Shown one piece after another: positions 31,696 through 41,680 of a DNA stretch of 64,000 nt (the first letter of the stretch is position 1; every line of letters begins with the position of its first letter). Origin of the DNA: Opacimonas immobilis (GTDB taxonomy: Bacteria; Pseudomonadota; Gammaproteobacteria; Enterobacterales; Alteromonadaceae); NCBI RefSeq assembly GCF_048282545.1, contig NZ_CP182485.1, positions 2,232,001 through 2,296,000 of the forward strand. Direction: 5' to 3'. A program made the position numbers and the translations under genes. The notes beneath the pieces are model-generated. The model ran no database searches, was not told the origin of the DNA, and saw only the letters and a program-made list of their open reading frames with translations.

Positions 31696-33836
31696 TGTTG
31701 TACTAACACCACACAGGCTAATGGTGGTAATGCTAGCATCAAATGACCATTAGCAACGGTTGTAGTTTGAGGCACAAAATAATCACTCCCACCATAAATA
31801 GCTGCATCCGAATTAAACACCACTTGATATTCCCCGTCAGAAACATGATCTAAAACGTACTCATTGTGTGGGATGGGCGTAAAATTACAGAGCACAACGG
31901 CAATTTGGCCAGAATCTGCATGGCGACTAAAACACACAATGGAGCGTTCCTCATCATTGTGTGATAACCACCGAAACCCCTTTCCAGTATGACATTGCTC
32001 ATGTAGTGCAGGGTTGTTTCGATATAAGTGATTCAAATCGCGATACAACTGTTGAATCTGTGAATGCTTTGGCTCATCTAGCAAATACCAATCGAGCTGA
32101 CCATCGTGATCCCACTCCCGATATTGCCCCAATTCACAGCCCATAAAATTGAGTTTTTTGCCCGGATGGGTAAACATGAAACTTGCATAAGTTCTCAAGT
32201 TCGCTCGCTGTTGCCAATCATCGCCAGGCATTTTGTTAAGCAGTGAGCCTTTGCCGTACACCACCTCATCGTGTGATATGGGCAAGACGAAATTTTCGTC
32301 AAACGCGTACACCATCGAGAATGTGATTTCATTGTGGTGATACTTACGATGTGCTGGATCACGACTGATGTATTCTAATGAATCGTGCATCCAACCCATA
32401 TTCCATTTGAAGCCAAAGCCGAGTCCGCCCATATCGACAGGACGAGACACCTTAGCGAACGAGGTGGATTCTTCAGCAATGGTCATGACATTTGGAAACT
32501 GCTCATAAACAGCTCGATTCATCCACTGTAATAAGCTGATGGCTTCATAGTTGTGATTACCACCATCGACATTTGGGATCCACTCGCCATCGTTGCGCGA
32601 GTAGTCCAGATACAACATAGATGCCACCGCATCCACACGCAATCCATCGATGTGAAAATGCTCACACCAATATAAAGCATTCGCCACCAAAAATTGACGC
32701 ACTTCATCTTTACCAAAGTCATAAATGCATGAGTTCCAATCTGGATGCCAGCCTTTTCGTGGGTCTTCGTATTCATAAACACACGACCCATCGAACTTAG
32801 CTAAACCATGATCATCCTCTGGAAAATGCGCCGGTACCCAATCAATAATCACCCCAATGCCGGCTTGATGGCAGGTATCAACAAAATATTTGAAATCATC
32901 AGGCGTTCCAAAACGGCTAGTTGGTGCAAATAAACCAACGGGTTGATAGCCCCAGGAGCCATCAAATGGGTATTCAGAAATCGGCATACACTCGATGTGC
33001 GTATAGCCCATGTCTTTAACGTATGAGACCAAGTCTTGAGCAAGCTCACGATAGGATAAATAGCGACGTCCATCAACCGGTCTACGCCACGAAGCAAGTT
33101 GCACTTCATAGATGCTGATGGGATGTGAATACGGATCGGAATTTTGTCTATTGCGCCATTCACTGTCATTCCAAACGTAAGAGGAATGGTCAAAAATCAC
33201 CGAAGCATGCGATGGATATTGATCATGGTAAAAGCCCACTGGATCGGCTTTATGAGGTAAACGCTCACCTTGTGCATTACGCAAGGCAAACTTGTATTTT
33301 TGTCCAATGTGCGCTGACGGAATGACCAAAACCCAATAGCCCATATCGGTTTTTTGCATGGGATGCGCCGTATCATTCCAGTGGTTAAATTCACCAATCA
33401 CTGACACCGCTGATGCATTAGGTGCAAAAACCGCAAAACGAACCGCCTCTAAAGACGTATCATCTGAACCATGTAACGTAATGGCCTGTGCCCCAAGCTG
33501 ACGATAGACATTTTGCGGCGCGTGATCGACAAAATGCACCGCATGATAAGCTTCATTTTTATACGCATAAGGGTCGACAATGGTGTATTCGGTGTCGACA
33601 GTTTGCACCTTCAGGCGGTACTGTTTTGGGATTTGACTGGCAATGACATTACAAAAAACTCCATCCCCGGCAGCTGTCAGTTCAACCACCTGTGCCCCTT
33701 GAACATCCACAACATTCACTGCGATTGCGCCAGGTATGTAAACTCGACAAAAGTCCCCTAACTCGTTGCGAAATACCCCCAAATCATTGAAGGGAAAACT
33801 CGCACGTCCTTGTACTAAATGATGATAATCAGTCAT
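31692..33836 (-). CDS. glgB: 1,4-alpha-glucan branching enzyme
   Basis: Forms alpha-1,6 branches in glycogen. At 714 residues it fits the family (E. coli 728). An N-terminal CBM48 module (FAVFAPNASAVSVIGEFNHW) precedes the GH13 barrel with DWVPAHFPEDDHGL, the nucleophile Asp in GLRVDAVASMLYLDYSR, the Glu in TIAEEST, and LPISHDEVVYGKGS; a C-terminal all-beta domain closes it. It follows malQ with AAGGAA upstream and overlaps glgX. Confidence 0.97.
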   Translation of the reverse strand: MTDYHHLVQGRASFPFNDLGVFRNELGDFCRVYIPGAIAVNVVDVQGAQVVELTAAGDGVFCNVIASQIPKQYRLKVQTVDTEYTIVDPYAYKNEAYHAVHFVDHAPQNVYRQLGAQAITLHGSDDTSLEAVRFAVFAPNASAVSVIGEFNHWNDTAHPMQKTDMGYWVLVIPSAHIGQKYKFALRNAQGERLPHKADPVGFYHDQYPSHASVIFDHSSYVWNDSEWRNRQNSDPYSHPISIYEVQLASWRRPVDGRRYLSYRELAQDLVSYVKDMGYTHIECMPISEYPFDGSWGYQPVGLFAPTSRFGTPDDFKYFVDTCHQAGIGVIIDWVPAHFPEDDHGLAKFDGSCVYEYEDPRKGWHPDWNSCIYDFGKDEVRQFLVANALYWCEHFHIDGLRVDAVASMLYLDYSRNDGEWIPNVDGGNHNYEAISLLQWMNRAVYEQFPNVMTIAEESTSFAKVSRPVDMGGLGFGFKWNMGWMHDSLEYISRDPAHRKYHHNEITFSMVYAFDENFVLPISHDEVVYGKGSLLNKMPGDDWQQRANLRTYASFMFTHPGKKLNFMGCELGQYREWDHDGQLDWYLLDEPKHSQIQQLYRDLNHLYRNNPALHEQCHTGKGFRWLSHNDEERSIVCFSRHADSGQIAVVLCNFTPIPHNEYVLDHVSDGEYQVVFNSDAAIYGGSDYFVPQTTTVANGHLMLALPPLACVVLVQQ

Positions 33837-33851
33837 TCTGTTCCTTTTTAT

Positions 33852-36029
33852 TTATGTTTGACTGGCGTCGATGCGCGCTTGAGAAATACGCGCAGACAAA
33901 TCCAATATATCACGATTACTAAAAATATCTTCCAAGTTCTGCGACAACTTACGACGCCAATTTGGATATTCGTTAAAAGTGCCAGGGATATTGACTGGCT
34001 TGTCCATTTGCAACCAATCTTCCAATTGTAACGATAATAATGCTGAACTGCCCTTGGCCATATGCACCTGCATTCCGTAATTCAAAGCTTGGGTCATGCC
34101 GACATAATTGACATCGTGCCCTACTTCATTAGGTATTGAGCCATGGCCATGCAGGGTATTTAAAATTTGCTGCTTATTCTCATGACGCGATGCGTACAAA
34201 GGCTGCAAAATCTCTTCTGTTGGATATAAACCAAGTTCTTTACCCAATTCCAAATCATTGCAATGCCAATAACCAATCAAGGTTGGGAAGTCATGAATGG
34301 TCAAGGTCGCCATGGATTGCACAGGATAATGTGCGGGAGAATAAAACCCTCCATCTTCTGCTTGTTCGAAGAAAAAGACACGATAAGAATACACGCCATT
34401 AGACGCTAATTTATCTCGTATTTCCTCTGGCACTGTCCCCAAGTCTTCGCCAATAATAAGCGTTTGATGGCGGTGTGATTCAAGTGCCAAAATGCCAAGC
34501 AGATCATCCACTGGATAATAGACATATCCACCTTTGTCTGCGGAGTCACCTTTGACAACCCACCACAACCTCAGTAGCGCCATGGCATGGTCAATGCGCA
34601 ACGCACCTGAATTGGCCATATTGGCAGAGAACAAATCGATGATAGGTTGATAGCCCTGTTGATAAAGCACTTCAGGATCCATCGGTGGCAAGCCCCAATT
34701 CTGACCCAATGGGCCAAGGATATCAGGTGGCGCACCGATACTTGCTTGCGTCACATACAAGTCTTTGGCAGCCCAAATTTCAGCACTGCCCTCACTTACA
34801 CCAACAGCCAAATCGCGATAGATACCTATGGTGAGGTTTAATTCTGAAGCAACTGCACTGGCAGCTGCGAATTGTTGAGCCGCTAGGTATTGTAAATAAC
34901 CATAAAAACGCACGCGTTCGGCATGTGATTGAGCAAACTCTGCCACAGCGTCATTTTGATAAGTTTGATACTCTTCAGGGAAAACTGGCCATCCCCAACT
35001 GTCCTTGCCCGCTTGGCGTAAATATTCTTGTAGTGCATCATACGTAGCTAGGGCTGCAAGACTTTCTCCGCCTTGTGTAATAAACGCATCCAGTTCTCTG
35101 GTATCCCCTTTAATATATTCTTGGTACAAGGCATTGAGCACGGGCATTTTTAGCTCGGCGACCGCCTTGTAATCAACATATTCAACTGCTCGGGTATGTT
35201 GTAATTTTGCCTGAAATTGCCCATCGCTGACCATGGCTTGAATTACGGGAGATTGATACTCAGGGACCGCAGTAACATCAATGTACAAATGATTGAGCCA
35301 CTTTCGCGATGATGGGCTATATGGCGAACATGAGTCAGGTTCATTTGGATAGAGCGCATGAATCGGATTTAACCCAATAAAATCTGCTCCCTGCTGCGCA
35401 GCATTGCGCAGTAAAGCCTGTAGGTCAGTAAAATCACCCATGCCCCAGTTGCGTTCGCTGCGCACACAGTACAATTGAACACTCAACCCCCAAACTTTAT
35501 GGCCTTGAGCTATTTTTGCTGGGGTATAGCACGCATCCGGTGCCATGATTAAACGCGCCTCTGCCAATACTTGCGTATCATGCATGAGTTGAAGTGTATG
35601 ATAGCCGTCTGGTACTTCAAACTCTAAATCGATTGCAAATTCTTGGTATTCGGAATCTTCAATATCCGCAGCGTTGATCAAGGTATGCTCCGTCGCAATA
35701 AGATTTTGTAAAAGATCAGCGCCCGTTTCAGTAATGACTTTCAGTGATAATGGCGTATTCACCAAAGAAATAGGTAAACGCAGTGCAATCAATTTTTCGG
35801 AGGAATGACGCAACACTTTGACCGGATCAAGTGGCGTCATCCATGCATCTGAAACTTGCTCATTGATTTGTTGAACTAAGTGATCTTCTTTCTCGATATC
35901 ATACCCCATGACACCTAAGATCTTTTCCTTAGTTCCTGCGGCAACCGATGTGGGTTTGCCATACGCATCAATAAATTGCGTTTCAATGCCTCGCATTTTG
36001 ACGAGCGCATCAATGGGTGTTTGCGACAT
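33852..36029 (-). CDS. malQ: 4-alpha-glucanotransferase (amylomaltase)
   Basis: Disproportionates maltodextrins (GH77). The 725-residue protein has an N-terminal beta domain (about 60-150), then the barrel with WGVQ-like VWGLSVQLYCVRSERNWGMGDF, the nucleophile Asp in LRIDHAMALLRLWW, the acid Glu in IIGEDLGTVP, and IHDFPTLIGYW. It is the first gene of malQ-glgB-glgX-msrB and is transcribed divergently from gapA across a region with a HexR box, which might link maltodextrin use to HexR. Confidence 0.96.
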   Translation of the reverse strand: MSQTPIDALVKMRGIETQFIDAYGKPTSVAAGTKEKILGVMGYDIEKEDHLVQQINEQVSDAWMTPLDPVKVLRHSSEKLIALRLPISLVNTPLSLKVITETGADLLQNLIATEHTLINAADIEDSEYQEFAIDLEFEVPDGYHTLQLMHDTQVLAEARLIMAPDACYTPAKIAQGHKVWGLSVQLYCVRSERNWGMGDFTDLQALLRNAAQQGADFIGLNPIHALYPNEPDSCSPYSPSSRKWLNHLYIDVTAVPEYQSPVIQAMVSDGQFQAKLQHTRAVEYVDYKAVAELKMPVLNALYQEYIKGDTRELDAFITQGGESLAALATYDALQEYLRQAGKDSWGWPVFPEEYQTYQNDAVAEFAQSHAERVRFYGYLQYLAAQQFAAASAVASELNLTIGIYRDLAVGVSEGSAEIWAAKDLYVTQASIGAPPDILGPLGQNWGLPPMDPEVLYQQGYQPIIDLFSANMANSGALRIDHAMALLRLWWVVKGDSADKGGYVYYPVDDLLGILALESHRHQTLIIGEDLGTVPEEIRDKLASNGVYSYRVFFFEQAEDGGFYSPAHYPVQSMATLTIHDFPTLIGYWHCNDLELGKELGLYPTEEILQPLYASRHENKQQILNTLHGHGSIPNEVGHDVNYVGMTQALNYGMQVHMAKGSSALLSLQLEDWLQMDKPVNIPGTFNEYPNWRRKLSQNLEDIFSNRDILDLSARISQARIDASQT

Positions 36030-36129
36030 AAGAATTCCAGACTAGGTTATAGTGACCCTGCATTATTATGACTTAGTGGTCACATTAAAAATGAATACGA
36101 TTGCATTGATGAGAAGTTTACACTTTTTC

Positions 36130-36144
36130 TGTAATAAAACTACA
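36130..36144. promoter_or_regulatory. HexR operator between malQ and gapA
   Basis: TGTAATAAAACTACA matches the HexR palindrome consensus. It lies 16 bases upstream of the gapA -35 (centre about 59 bases before the predicted start) and about 100 bases upstream of the malQ start codon. It could activate gapA, or control malQ-glgB-glgX. Confidence 0.7.
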
Positions 36145-36160
36145 TTTTACTGATAAAAAC

Positions 36161-36189
36161 TTGCTAAAAGTCCGTTTCAACCCTATAAT
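36161..36189 (+). promoter_or_regulatory. gapA promoter
   Basis: TTGCTA (36161-36166), 17-base spacer, TATAAT (36184-36189). A strong sigma70 match with a predicted start near 36196 and an AT-rich leader of about 45 bases. Confidence 0.7.
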
Positions 36190-36240
36190 TTATGTAAATT
36201 TATTTCATTTTGTGTTTTTTCGATAAGATTAGAGGTCGTT

Positions 36241-37236
36241 ATGACAATTAAAGTAGGTATCAATGGTTTTGGCCGTATCGGTCGCTTGGTTATGCGCGCA
36301 GCGGTTGAACGTGACAATATCGAAGTAGTAGGTATTAATGACCTATTAGATCTGGACTATATCGCCTACATGTTCAAATACGATTCTACTCATGGTCGTT
36401 TTGACGGCAATGTTGAAGTCACTGACGGTGGTTTATTGGTGAACGGTCGATTCGTTCGTGTGACGAACAAAACCAATCCTACTGAGTTAGCTTGGGATGA
36501 AATTGGCGTAGATGTTGTAGTCGAAGCAACTGGTATATTCTTAACCGCTGACAAAGCTCAAGCCCACTTAGAAGCGGGTGCCAAAAAAGTCGTCATGTCA
36601 GCCCCATCAAAAGACGATACACCGATGTTCGTGATGGGGGTCAATCACGAGAGTTATGCAGGCGAAACCATTGTATCAAACGCATCATGTACAACTAACT
36701 GTCTTGCACCTCTTGCTAAGGTCATCAACGACAATTTCGGTATTAAAGACGGTTTGATGACCACTGTGCATGCAACAACGGCTACACAAAAAACAGTTGA
36801 TGGACCATCTGCCAAAGATTGGCGTGGTGGTCGTGGTGCCGGTCAGAATATCATCCCATCATCTACTGGCGCGGCCAAAGCTGTGGGTAAAGTCATTCCA
36901 GCATTGAATGGCAAGTTGACAGGTATGGCGTTCCGCGTGCCAACACCGGATGTTTCTGTCGTTGATTTGACTGTGAATCTTGAACGCCCTGCTTCTTATG
37001 AGCAAATCTGTGCAACGATTAAAGAAGCTGCCGAAGGCCCTCTTAAAGGTATTCTGGATTACACCGAAGATGCTGTTGTATCAAATGACTTTATCGGTGA
37101 CAAGCACACCTCCATCTTTGATGCGTCGGCAGGTATTGCCTTGACTGACACTTTTGTCAAATTGGTAGCTTGGTACGACAACGAAGTGGGTTACTCAAAC
37201 AAAGTATTAGACTTAGTGGCTCACATCCAAAAATAA
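36241..37236 (+). CDS. gapA: Glyceraldehyde-3-phosphate dehydrogenase (glycolytic)
   Basis: At 331 residues it equals E. coli GapA in length. It has the NAD-binding GINGFGRIGR, an Asp in NDLLD that favours NAD over NADP, catalytic Cys150 in ASCTTN, the catalytic His in TTVHATTATQ, and AWYDNEVGYSNKV. AGAGG lies five bases before the ATG. It is followed by a terminator and the mutarotase gene, as in E. coli (gapA-yeaD). Confidence 0.98.
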   Translation: MTIKVGINGFGRIGRLVMRAAVERDNIEVVGINDLLDLDYIAYMFKYDSTHGRFDGNVEVTDGGLLVNGRFVRVTNKTNPTELAWDEIGVDVVVEATGIFLTADKAQAHLEAGAKKVVMSAPSKDDTPMFVMGVNHESYAGETIVSNASCTTNCLAPLAKVINDNFGIKDGLMTTVHATTATQKTVDGPSAKDWRGGRGAGQNIIPSSTGAAKAVGKVIPALNGKLTGMAFRVPTPDVSVVDLTVNLERPASYEQICATIKEAAEGPLKGILDYTEDAVVSNDFIGDKHTSIFDASAGIALTDTFVKLVAWYDNEVGYSNKVLDLVAHIQK

Positions 37237-37255
37237 TTTGTTTCTCCCTCCTTAC

Positions 37256-37282
37256 AAGCCCAGTTCCTACTGGGCTTTTTTT
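37256..37282 (+). terminator. gapA terminator
   Basis: A perfect 9-bp stem (AAGCCCAGT / ACTGGGCTT) with a 4-base loop, then a run of seven T counted from the end of the stem. It lies 20 bases past the gapA stop. Confidence 0.9.
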
Positions 37283-37331
37283 GTCTTGTGCACTATTCTT
37301 TAGAGAATACTCAAAAAGGACTCAACAACAC

Positions 37332-38132
37332 ATGAATACTCTCACCTTACGGACCTCATCGGCCAGTTGCCAAATTGCGCTGCATGGCGCACACCTCACC
37401 TCTTATGTGCGCAATGGATTGGAGCGTTTGTTTGTTTCGCAGCAAGCTGTAATGGATGGCACCAAAGCGATTCGAGGCGGAGTACCGATTTGCTGGCCAT
37501 GGTTTGGTCAGCTACATGCTGATATCGCTTCGCACAAAATAGCGCATGGCTTAGTGCGAAATCAACCATGGGATATTATTGCGCAAACTTACAGTGCTGA
37601 AGAGTCGTCTGTCACTCTAGTACCATCTGATACACATCATCCGTTGTGGCCATCAGGGTTATCTTGCTCAATCAAAATCACATTGGGTGAAGTGCTAGAG
37701 ATACGCTTAATATCATCCAATTCCAGTGCAAAACCAATTGCGCTCACCGGTGCATTGCATACGTATTTTGCAATTCCAGATATCGTAGATATTGAACTTG
37801 AGGGTTTTGAGCAAGCACATCAATATATTGATAACAATACCACTACACGACATGATTTTGGCGAAAATCCCTATCTAATTAACGATGAAGTTGACCGTGT
37901 CCATTTGCTGCCAGCGCCATCAACCAAAATCGTAAGCGATTCCCCTATCACAATAAAGCACAGAGGGCATGACTCACTTGTCGTATGGAACCCTGGCGCT
38001 GCTAAAGCAAAAGCACTCGCGGATTTAGCTGATAAAGAGTATCGACAGTTTGTCTGTATCGAAACTGCTCTTACCCAAGGATTTGAGTTAATTCCTGGAA
38101 ACACCCATGAGCTAATACAGTCGATTGACTGA
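37332..38132 (+). CDS. yeaD: D-hexose-6-phosphate mutarotase (YeaD-like)
   Basis: Interconverts alpha and beta anomers of glucose-6-phosphate (aldose-1-epimerase fold). The 266-residue protein has RGGVPICWPWFG and HGLVRN, a catalytic-His-like ALHTYF, and the catalytic Glu in CIETA. The ATG at 37332 is chosen because AAGGA precedes it and the protein then aligns with YeaD. The open frame 54 codons upstream runs back through the gapA terminator into gapA. It converges on eda. Confidence 0.92.
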   Translation: MNTLTLRTSSASCQIALHGAHLTSYVRNGLERLFVSQQAVMDGTKAIRGGVPICWPWFGQLHADIASHKIAHGLVRNQPWDIIAQTYSAEESSVTLVPSDTHHPLWPSGLSCSIKITLGEVLEIRLISSNSSAKPIALTGALHTYFAIPDIVDIELEGFEQAHQYIDNNTTTRHDFGENPYLINDEVDRVHLLPAPSTKIVSDSPITIKHRGHDSLVVWNPGAAKAKALADLADKEYRQFVCIETALTQGFELIPGNTHELIQSID

Positions 38133-38143
38133 TATTTTAAAGC

Positions 38144-38180
38144 ACAAAAAAACGCACACTATTCCTTAATAATGTGCGTT
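38144..38180 (-). terminator. Terminator of the zwf-pgl-edd-glk-eda operon
   Basis: An 8-bp stem (AACGCACA / TGTGCGTT) with a 14-base loop, followed by seven T on the minus strand. It lies just past eda and between the convergent genes yeaD and eda. Confidence 0.78.
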
Positions 38181-38212
38181 AATGAAGTCTTGCGAACTAA
38201 ACTAACTGACTT

Positions 38213-38863
38213 TTACGCGACGGCGTTTGCTCCTTCCACCGCTTCTTTAGCAAGTTGGGTAATCGCATCCCAATCACCGGCATCCATCAACGCATCCGGT
38301 GCAAGCCATGAGCCTCCCACGCAATGAATATTAGGTAAGGCCAAATAATCGTGATAGTTAGATAAACTGATCCCACCTGTTGGGCAGAACACCATATCTG
38401 GGAACGGACCTGCAATCGATTTAATGGCTTTTACACCACCCACCGCTTCTGCTGGGAAAAACTTTAGATGGGTATATCCAGCATCGCGAGCGCGCATCAA
38501 ATCAGAGGTAGAGGAAATACCTGGGATCAGCGCAATTGGTCCTGCTTTACCAGCAGCTAATAACTCTGCAGTCATACCTGGGCTGATCGCAAATTTAGCG
38601 CCCGCATCGGTCACTTGTTGTAACTGTTCTGCATTGGTTACGGTACCCGCGCCAATCATCGCATCCGGTAATTCTTTTGCGATCAATTCAATGGCCTCTA
38701 GAGCCACAGGAGTACGCAACGTCACTTCCAAAATATTAATCCCGCCAGCAATCAATGCTTTGGCTAATGGCACTGCGTGTTCTAATTTTTTGATCACAAG
38801 CACAGGAACAACAGGTGATGTTGCGAACACGTCTTGTACTGAGTATTGCCATGACTGACTCAT
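38213..38863 (-). CDS. eda: 2-dehydro-3-deoxyphosphogluconate (KDPG) aldolase
   Basis: Last step of the Entner-Doudoroff pathway: KDPG to pyruvate and glyceraldehyde-3-phosphate. The 216-residue TIM barrel has VLVIKKLEHA, the catalytic Glu in ILEVTLRTP, GAGTV, and the Schiff-base Lys in HLKFFPAE. Its ATG shares one base with the glk stop (TAATG), with AAGGA seven bases upstream. It ends the operon. Confidence 0.97.
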   Translation of the reverse strand: MSQSWQYSVQDVFATSPVVPVLVIKKLEHAVPLAKALIAGGINILEVTLRTPVALEAIELIAKELPDAMIGAGTVTNAEQLQQVTDAGAKFAISPGMTAELLAAGKAGPIALIPGISSTSDLMRARDAGYTHLKFFPAEAVGGVKAIKSIAGPFPDMVFCPTGGISLSNYHDYLALPNIHCVGGSWLAPDALMDAGDWDAITQLAKEAVEGANAVA

Positions 38864-39840
38864 TAGGCATTCCTTACATGTTGATTAAGGTACGCAGCGG
38901 CACCCAATAACCCGTGATCGGGTTCGTTAATTAAGTACGTAGGGATATCTTTTATGTAATGAGCCATTTGTCCCTTGGCTTCAAAGCGTGACCGAAAGTC
39001 ACTTTTTTGTAAAAATTCTACAAACCGCGAAGCAATGCCACCGCCAATAAACACACCACCGGTCGTAGCTAAATTCATCGCTAAGTTACCTGCAAAACTG
39101 CCCATGATGGCGCAAAATTGTGCTAAGGCTTTTTCGCAAATTGCGCATTGTTTATTGAGCGCACTTTCAGTGATCAAAGCCGCTTCATTGTAAATAGGCT
39201 CAACGCCTTCAGCCTGAGCAAGTGCTTTGTAGATGTTCACAATACCGCGTCCTGACATGACCTCTTCAGCTGAAGCTCGTCCATATTGGGCTTGTAAGTA
39301 ACGCCAGATGACGACATCGGTTTCATCCACAGGAGCAAAATCGACATGACCGCCTTCTCCATCAAGGGTTTGCCAGCCACTTGTAGTTTGCGTGATGTGC
39401 TCAACACCCAAACCTGTGCCTGGACCAAATACCGCGATGTTGCCATTTTCAATTGGTGCACCTGCGCCAATTTGGATGATTTGCTCATCATTTAATACAG
39501 GTAGCGAATGAGCGACTGCTGTAAAGTCATTAATAACAAATAAATGTTGAAGACCAAGATTATTTTGCAATCCTGACGCCGTAAACTCCCAATCGTTATT
39601 AGAGAATTTGATCACTTCCTGATTGACCGGCCCTGCAATAGCGATACACGCAGAAGTAAAGGTTTTATCTTTGTGCTCTGCAAAGTAGTGCTCTATCGCA
39701 GCTTGAATGCTTACAAACTCAATACACTGATATTTCTCAATATCAGCTATGCCGTTATCAGTAACGGTTGCCAGACGAATATTCGTTCCGCCGACATCTG
39801 CGATCAGCTTATGCCCCAAATTGCCAATCTTGTTAGCCAT
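38863..39840 (-). CDS. glk: Glucokinase
   Basis: ATP-dependent phosphorylation of glucose. The 325-residue protein (E. coli 321) has the phosphate-binding LIADVGGTNIRLA, NDFTAVAHSLP with the catalytic Asp, FGPGTGLGVEHI, GGHVDFAP, and GGVFIGGGIA. I use the ATG at 39840 (MANKIGNLG), which has AAGGAG nine bases upstream and overlaps edd by eight bases. The frame is open 34 codons further into edd, but that segment is not glucokinase-like. Its place inside the ED operon ties glucose uptake as free sugar to this pathway. Confidence 0.95.
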   Translation of the reverse strand: MANKIGNLGHKLIADVGGTNIRLATVTDNGIADIEKYQCIEFVSIQAAIEHYFAEHKDKTFTSACIAIAGPVNQEVIKFSNNDWEFTASGLQNNLGLQHLFVINDFTAVAHSLPVLNDEQIIQIGAGAPIENGNIAVFGPGTGLGVEHITQTTSGWQTLDGEGGHVDFAPVDETDVVIWRYLQAQYGRASAEEVMSGRGIVNIYKALAQAEGVEPIYNEAALITESALNKQCAICEKALAQFCAIMGSFAGNLAMNLATTGGVFIGGGIASRFVEFLQKSDFRSRFEAKGQMAHYIKDIPTYLINEPDHGLLGAAAYLNQHVRNA

Positions 39841-41668
39841 TGTGTGTTGCTCCTTGCTCGACAAATAACGTACATGCGCCTTCCTCAGCGCCAGAAATTG
39901 ATAAACGCATACCAGCAAACATTTCACGTCCCATGCCAACATGATGTTTAGCTAGATTAGCTGGTTGCGCGTCTCGCTTGGTAAGTTCATCGGCATCCAC
40001 TAACAAAGACAAAGAGCCGGTAGTGGTGTCAATTTCAATCATATCGCCGTTGTGAACTTTTGCCAGTAAGCCTCCCTTGTATGCTTCTGGTGTAACATGA
40101 ATGGCAGCTGGTACCTTACCTGACGCACCAGACATGCGACCATCTGTGACCAATGCGACTTTGTAGCCACGGTCTTGCAACACACCTAGCGGTGGCGTTA
40201 AGCGATGTAATTCAGGCATACCAATCGCGGCTGGACCTTGGAAACGCACCACCACAACACAGTCTTTGTCTAGATCACCGGCTTGGAACGCGGCATCTAA
40301 TTCAAATTGATCTTCAAATACAACCGCAGGTAACGTCAGTTTGCACTCTGGAGAGCGCAATGCAGAGGTTTTGATGACCGCACGACCTAAGTTTCCTGAT
40401 AATACAGATAAACCGCCATCGGGTTTAAATGGCACGGCAACCGATGCAACCACCTCTTTGTCTAAGGATTTAGAAGGTCCTTCGACCCACTCTAGTTCAC
40501 CGTCACGCAACACAGGCTCTTTGGTGTACATTTCAAGGTTATCAGAACAAATTGTTTTGACATCATTGTGAAGTAAACCCGCGTCCAACAGCTCTTTGAT
40601 AAGTAATGACATACCGCCGGCCGCAACAAAGTGATTGATGTCCGCATGACCGTTAGGATAAATACGAGTCAATAATGGTGTTGCACGAGACAAATCAGAA
40701 AAATCATCCCAGTTCACAATAAAACCAGCTGCTCTTGCTACTGCCACTAAATGCATGGTGTGATTTGTAGAACCACCTGTTGCCAACAATCCTACCAAAC
40801 CATTGACCACGGCTTTAGCATCCACTAGCTCACCGATTGGGCGGTAATTATCGCCTAAATCAGTAATGCGAGTGGCTTGCACACCTGCTGCACGGGTCAA
40901 AGCATCGCGCAAAGGGGTGCCTGGATTGACGAAGGAGGAACCCGGTAAATGTAGGCCCATTATCTCAACCACTAGTTGGTTTGAGTTGGCCGTACCATAG
41001 AAGGTACAAGTACCTGCTGAGTGATACGATTCACTCTCAGCTCTTAACAGCTCTTCACGACCCGCTTTACCTTCAGCGTAAGCTTGACGCACCCGGGCCT
41101 TTTCTTTGTTTGGTAAGCCAGAAGGCATAGGGCCAGCCGGTACGAATACCGTTGGTAGATGACCAAAAGATAAGCTTCCTATTAACATACCAGGGACAAT
41201 CTTGTCACATATCCCGAGCATCATCGCGCCATCAAACATGTTGTGTGATAAGGCTACAGCAGTCGATTGCGCAATGACGTCGCGGGACAACAATGACAAG
41301 TCCATACCGGCATTACCTTGAGTAACGCCATCACACATGGCCGGTACGCCACCAGCAAATTGCGCCACCGAGCCCACATTCTTAATCGCATCTTTTATGA
41401 TTGCCGGGTAGTTTTCATAAGGCTGATGTGCAGATAACATGTCATTGTAAGAGGAACAAATCGCAATGTTCGCTTTGACCATTGAGGTTAAATCAGCTTT
41501 TTCTTGTTTACCACATGCGGCAAAACCATGCGCCAAATTACCACATGACAACGCACCACGGTGTGGGCCTTGACGACGTGCTACGGCTATTTTGGCAAGG
41601 TAATCTGCTCGAGTTTGCTTGGAACGCTCGATAATGCGTTCGGTGACTTCTTGAATAATTTGGTTCAT
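39833..41668 (-). CDS. edd: Phosphogluconate dehydratase
   Basis: Converts 6-phosphogluconate to KDPG using a [4Fe-4S] cluster. The 611-residue protein (E. coli 603) shows the IlvD/Edd signatures CDGVTQGNAGMDLS, the cysteines in ICDKIVPGM and YHSAGTCTFYGTANSNQ, LATGGSTNHT, and DGRMSGASGKVPAAIH. TAGGAG lies nine bases before the ATG. It sits between pgl and glk in the operon. Confidence 0.98.
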   Translation of the reverse strand: MNQIIQEVTERIIERSKQTRADYLAKIAVARRQGPHRGALSCGNLAHGFAACGKQEKADLTSMVKANIAICSSYNDMLSAHQPYENYPAIIKDAIKNVGSVAQFAGGVPAMCDGVTQGNAGMDLSLLSRDVIAQSTAVALSHNMFDGAMMLGICDKIVPGMLIGSLSFGHLPTVFVPAGPMPSGLPNKEKARVRQAYAEGKAGREELLRAESESYHSAGTCTFYGTANSNQLVVEIMGLHLPGSSFVNPGTPLRDALTRAAGVQATRITDLGDNYRPIGELVDAKAVVNGLVGLLATGGSTNHTMHLVAVARAAGFIVNWDDFSDLSRATPLLTRIYPNGHADINHFVAAGGMSLLIKELLDAGLLHNDVKTICSDNLEMYTKEPVLRDGELEWVEGPSKSLDKEVVASVAVPFKPDGGLSVLSGNLGRAVIKTSALRSPECKLTLPAVVFEDQFELDAAFQAGDLDKDCVVVVRFQGPAAIGMPELHRLTPPLGVLQDRGYKVALVTDGRMSGASGKVPAAIHVTPEAYKGGLLAKVHNGDMIEIDTTTGSLSLLVDADELTKRDAQPANLAKHHVGMGREMFAGMRLSISGAEEGACTLFVEQGATHNG

Positions 41669-41680
41669 TGGTCCCTACTC

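Noticed and set aside
38424..38858. 144-codon open frame opposite eda
   Set aside because: It is a complement-frame shadow of a clearly real gene, with low-complexity Ala/Ser/Asn composition and no ribosome site.
39841..39942. Longer glucokinase reading frame inside edd
   Set aside because: The added 34 residues are the shadow of edd, and the ATG at 39840 has AAGGAG upstream and aligns with known Glk.
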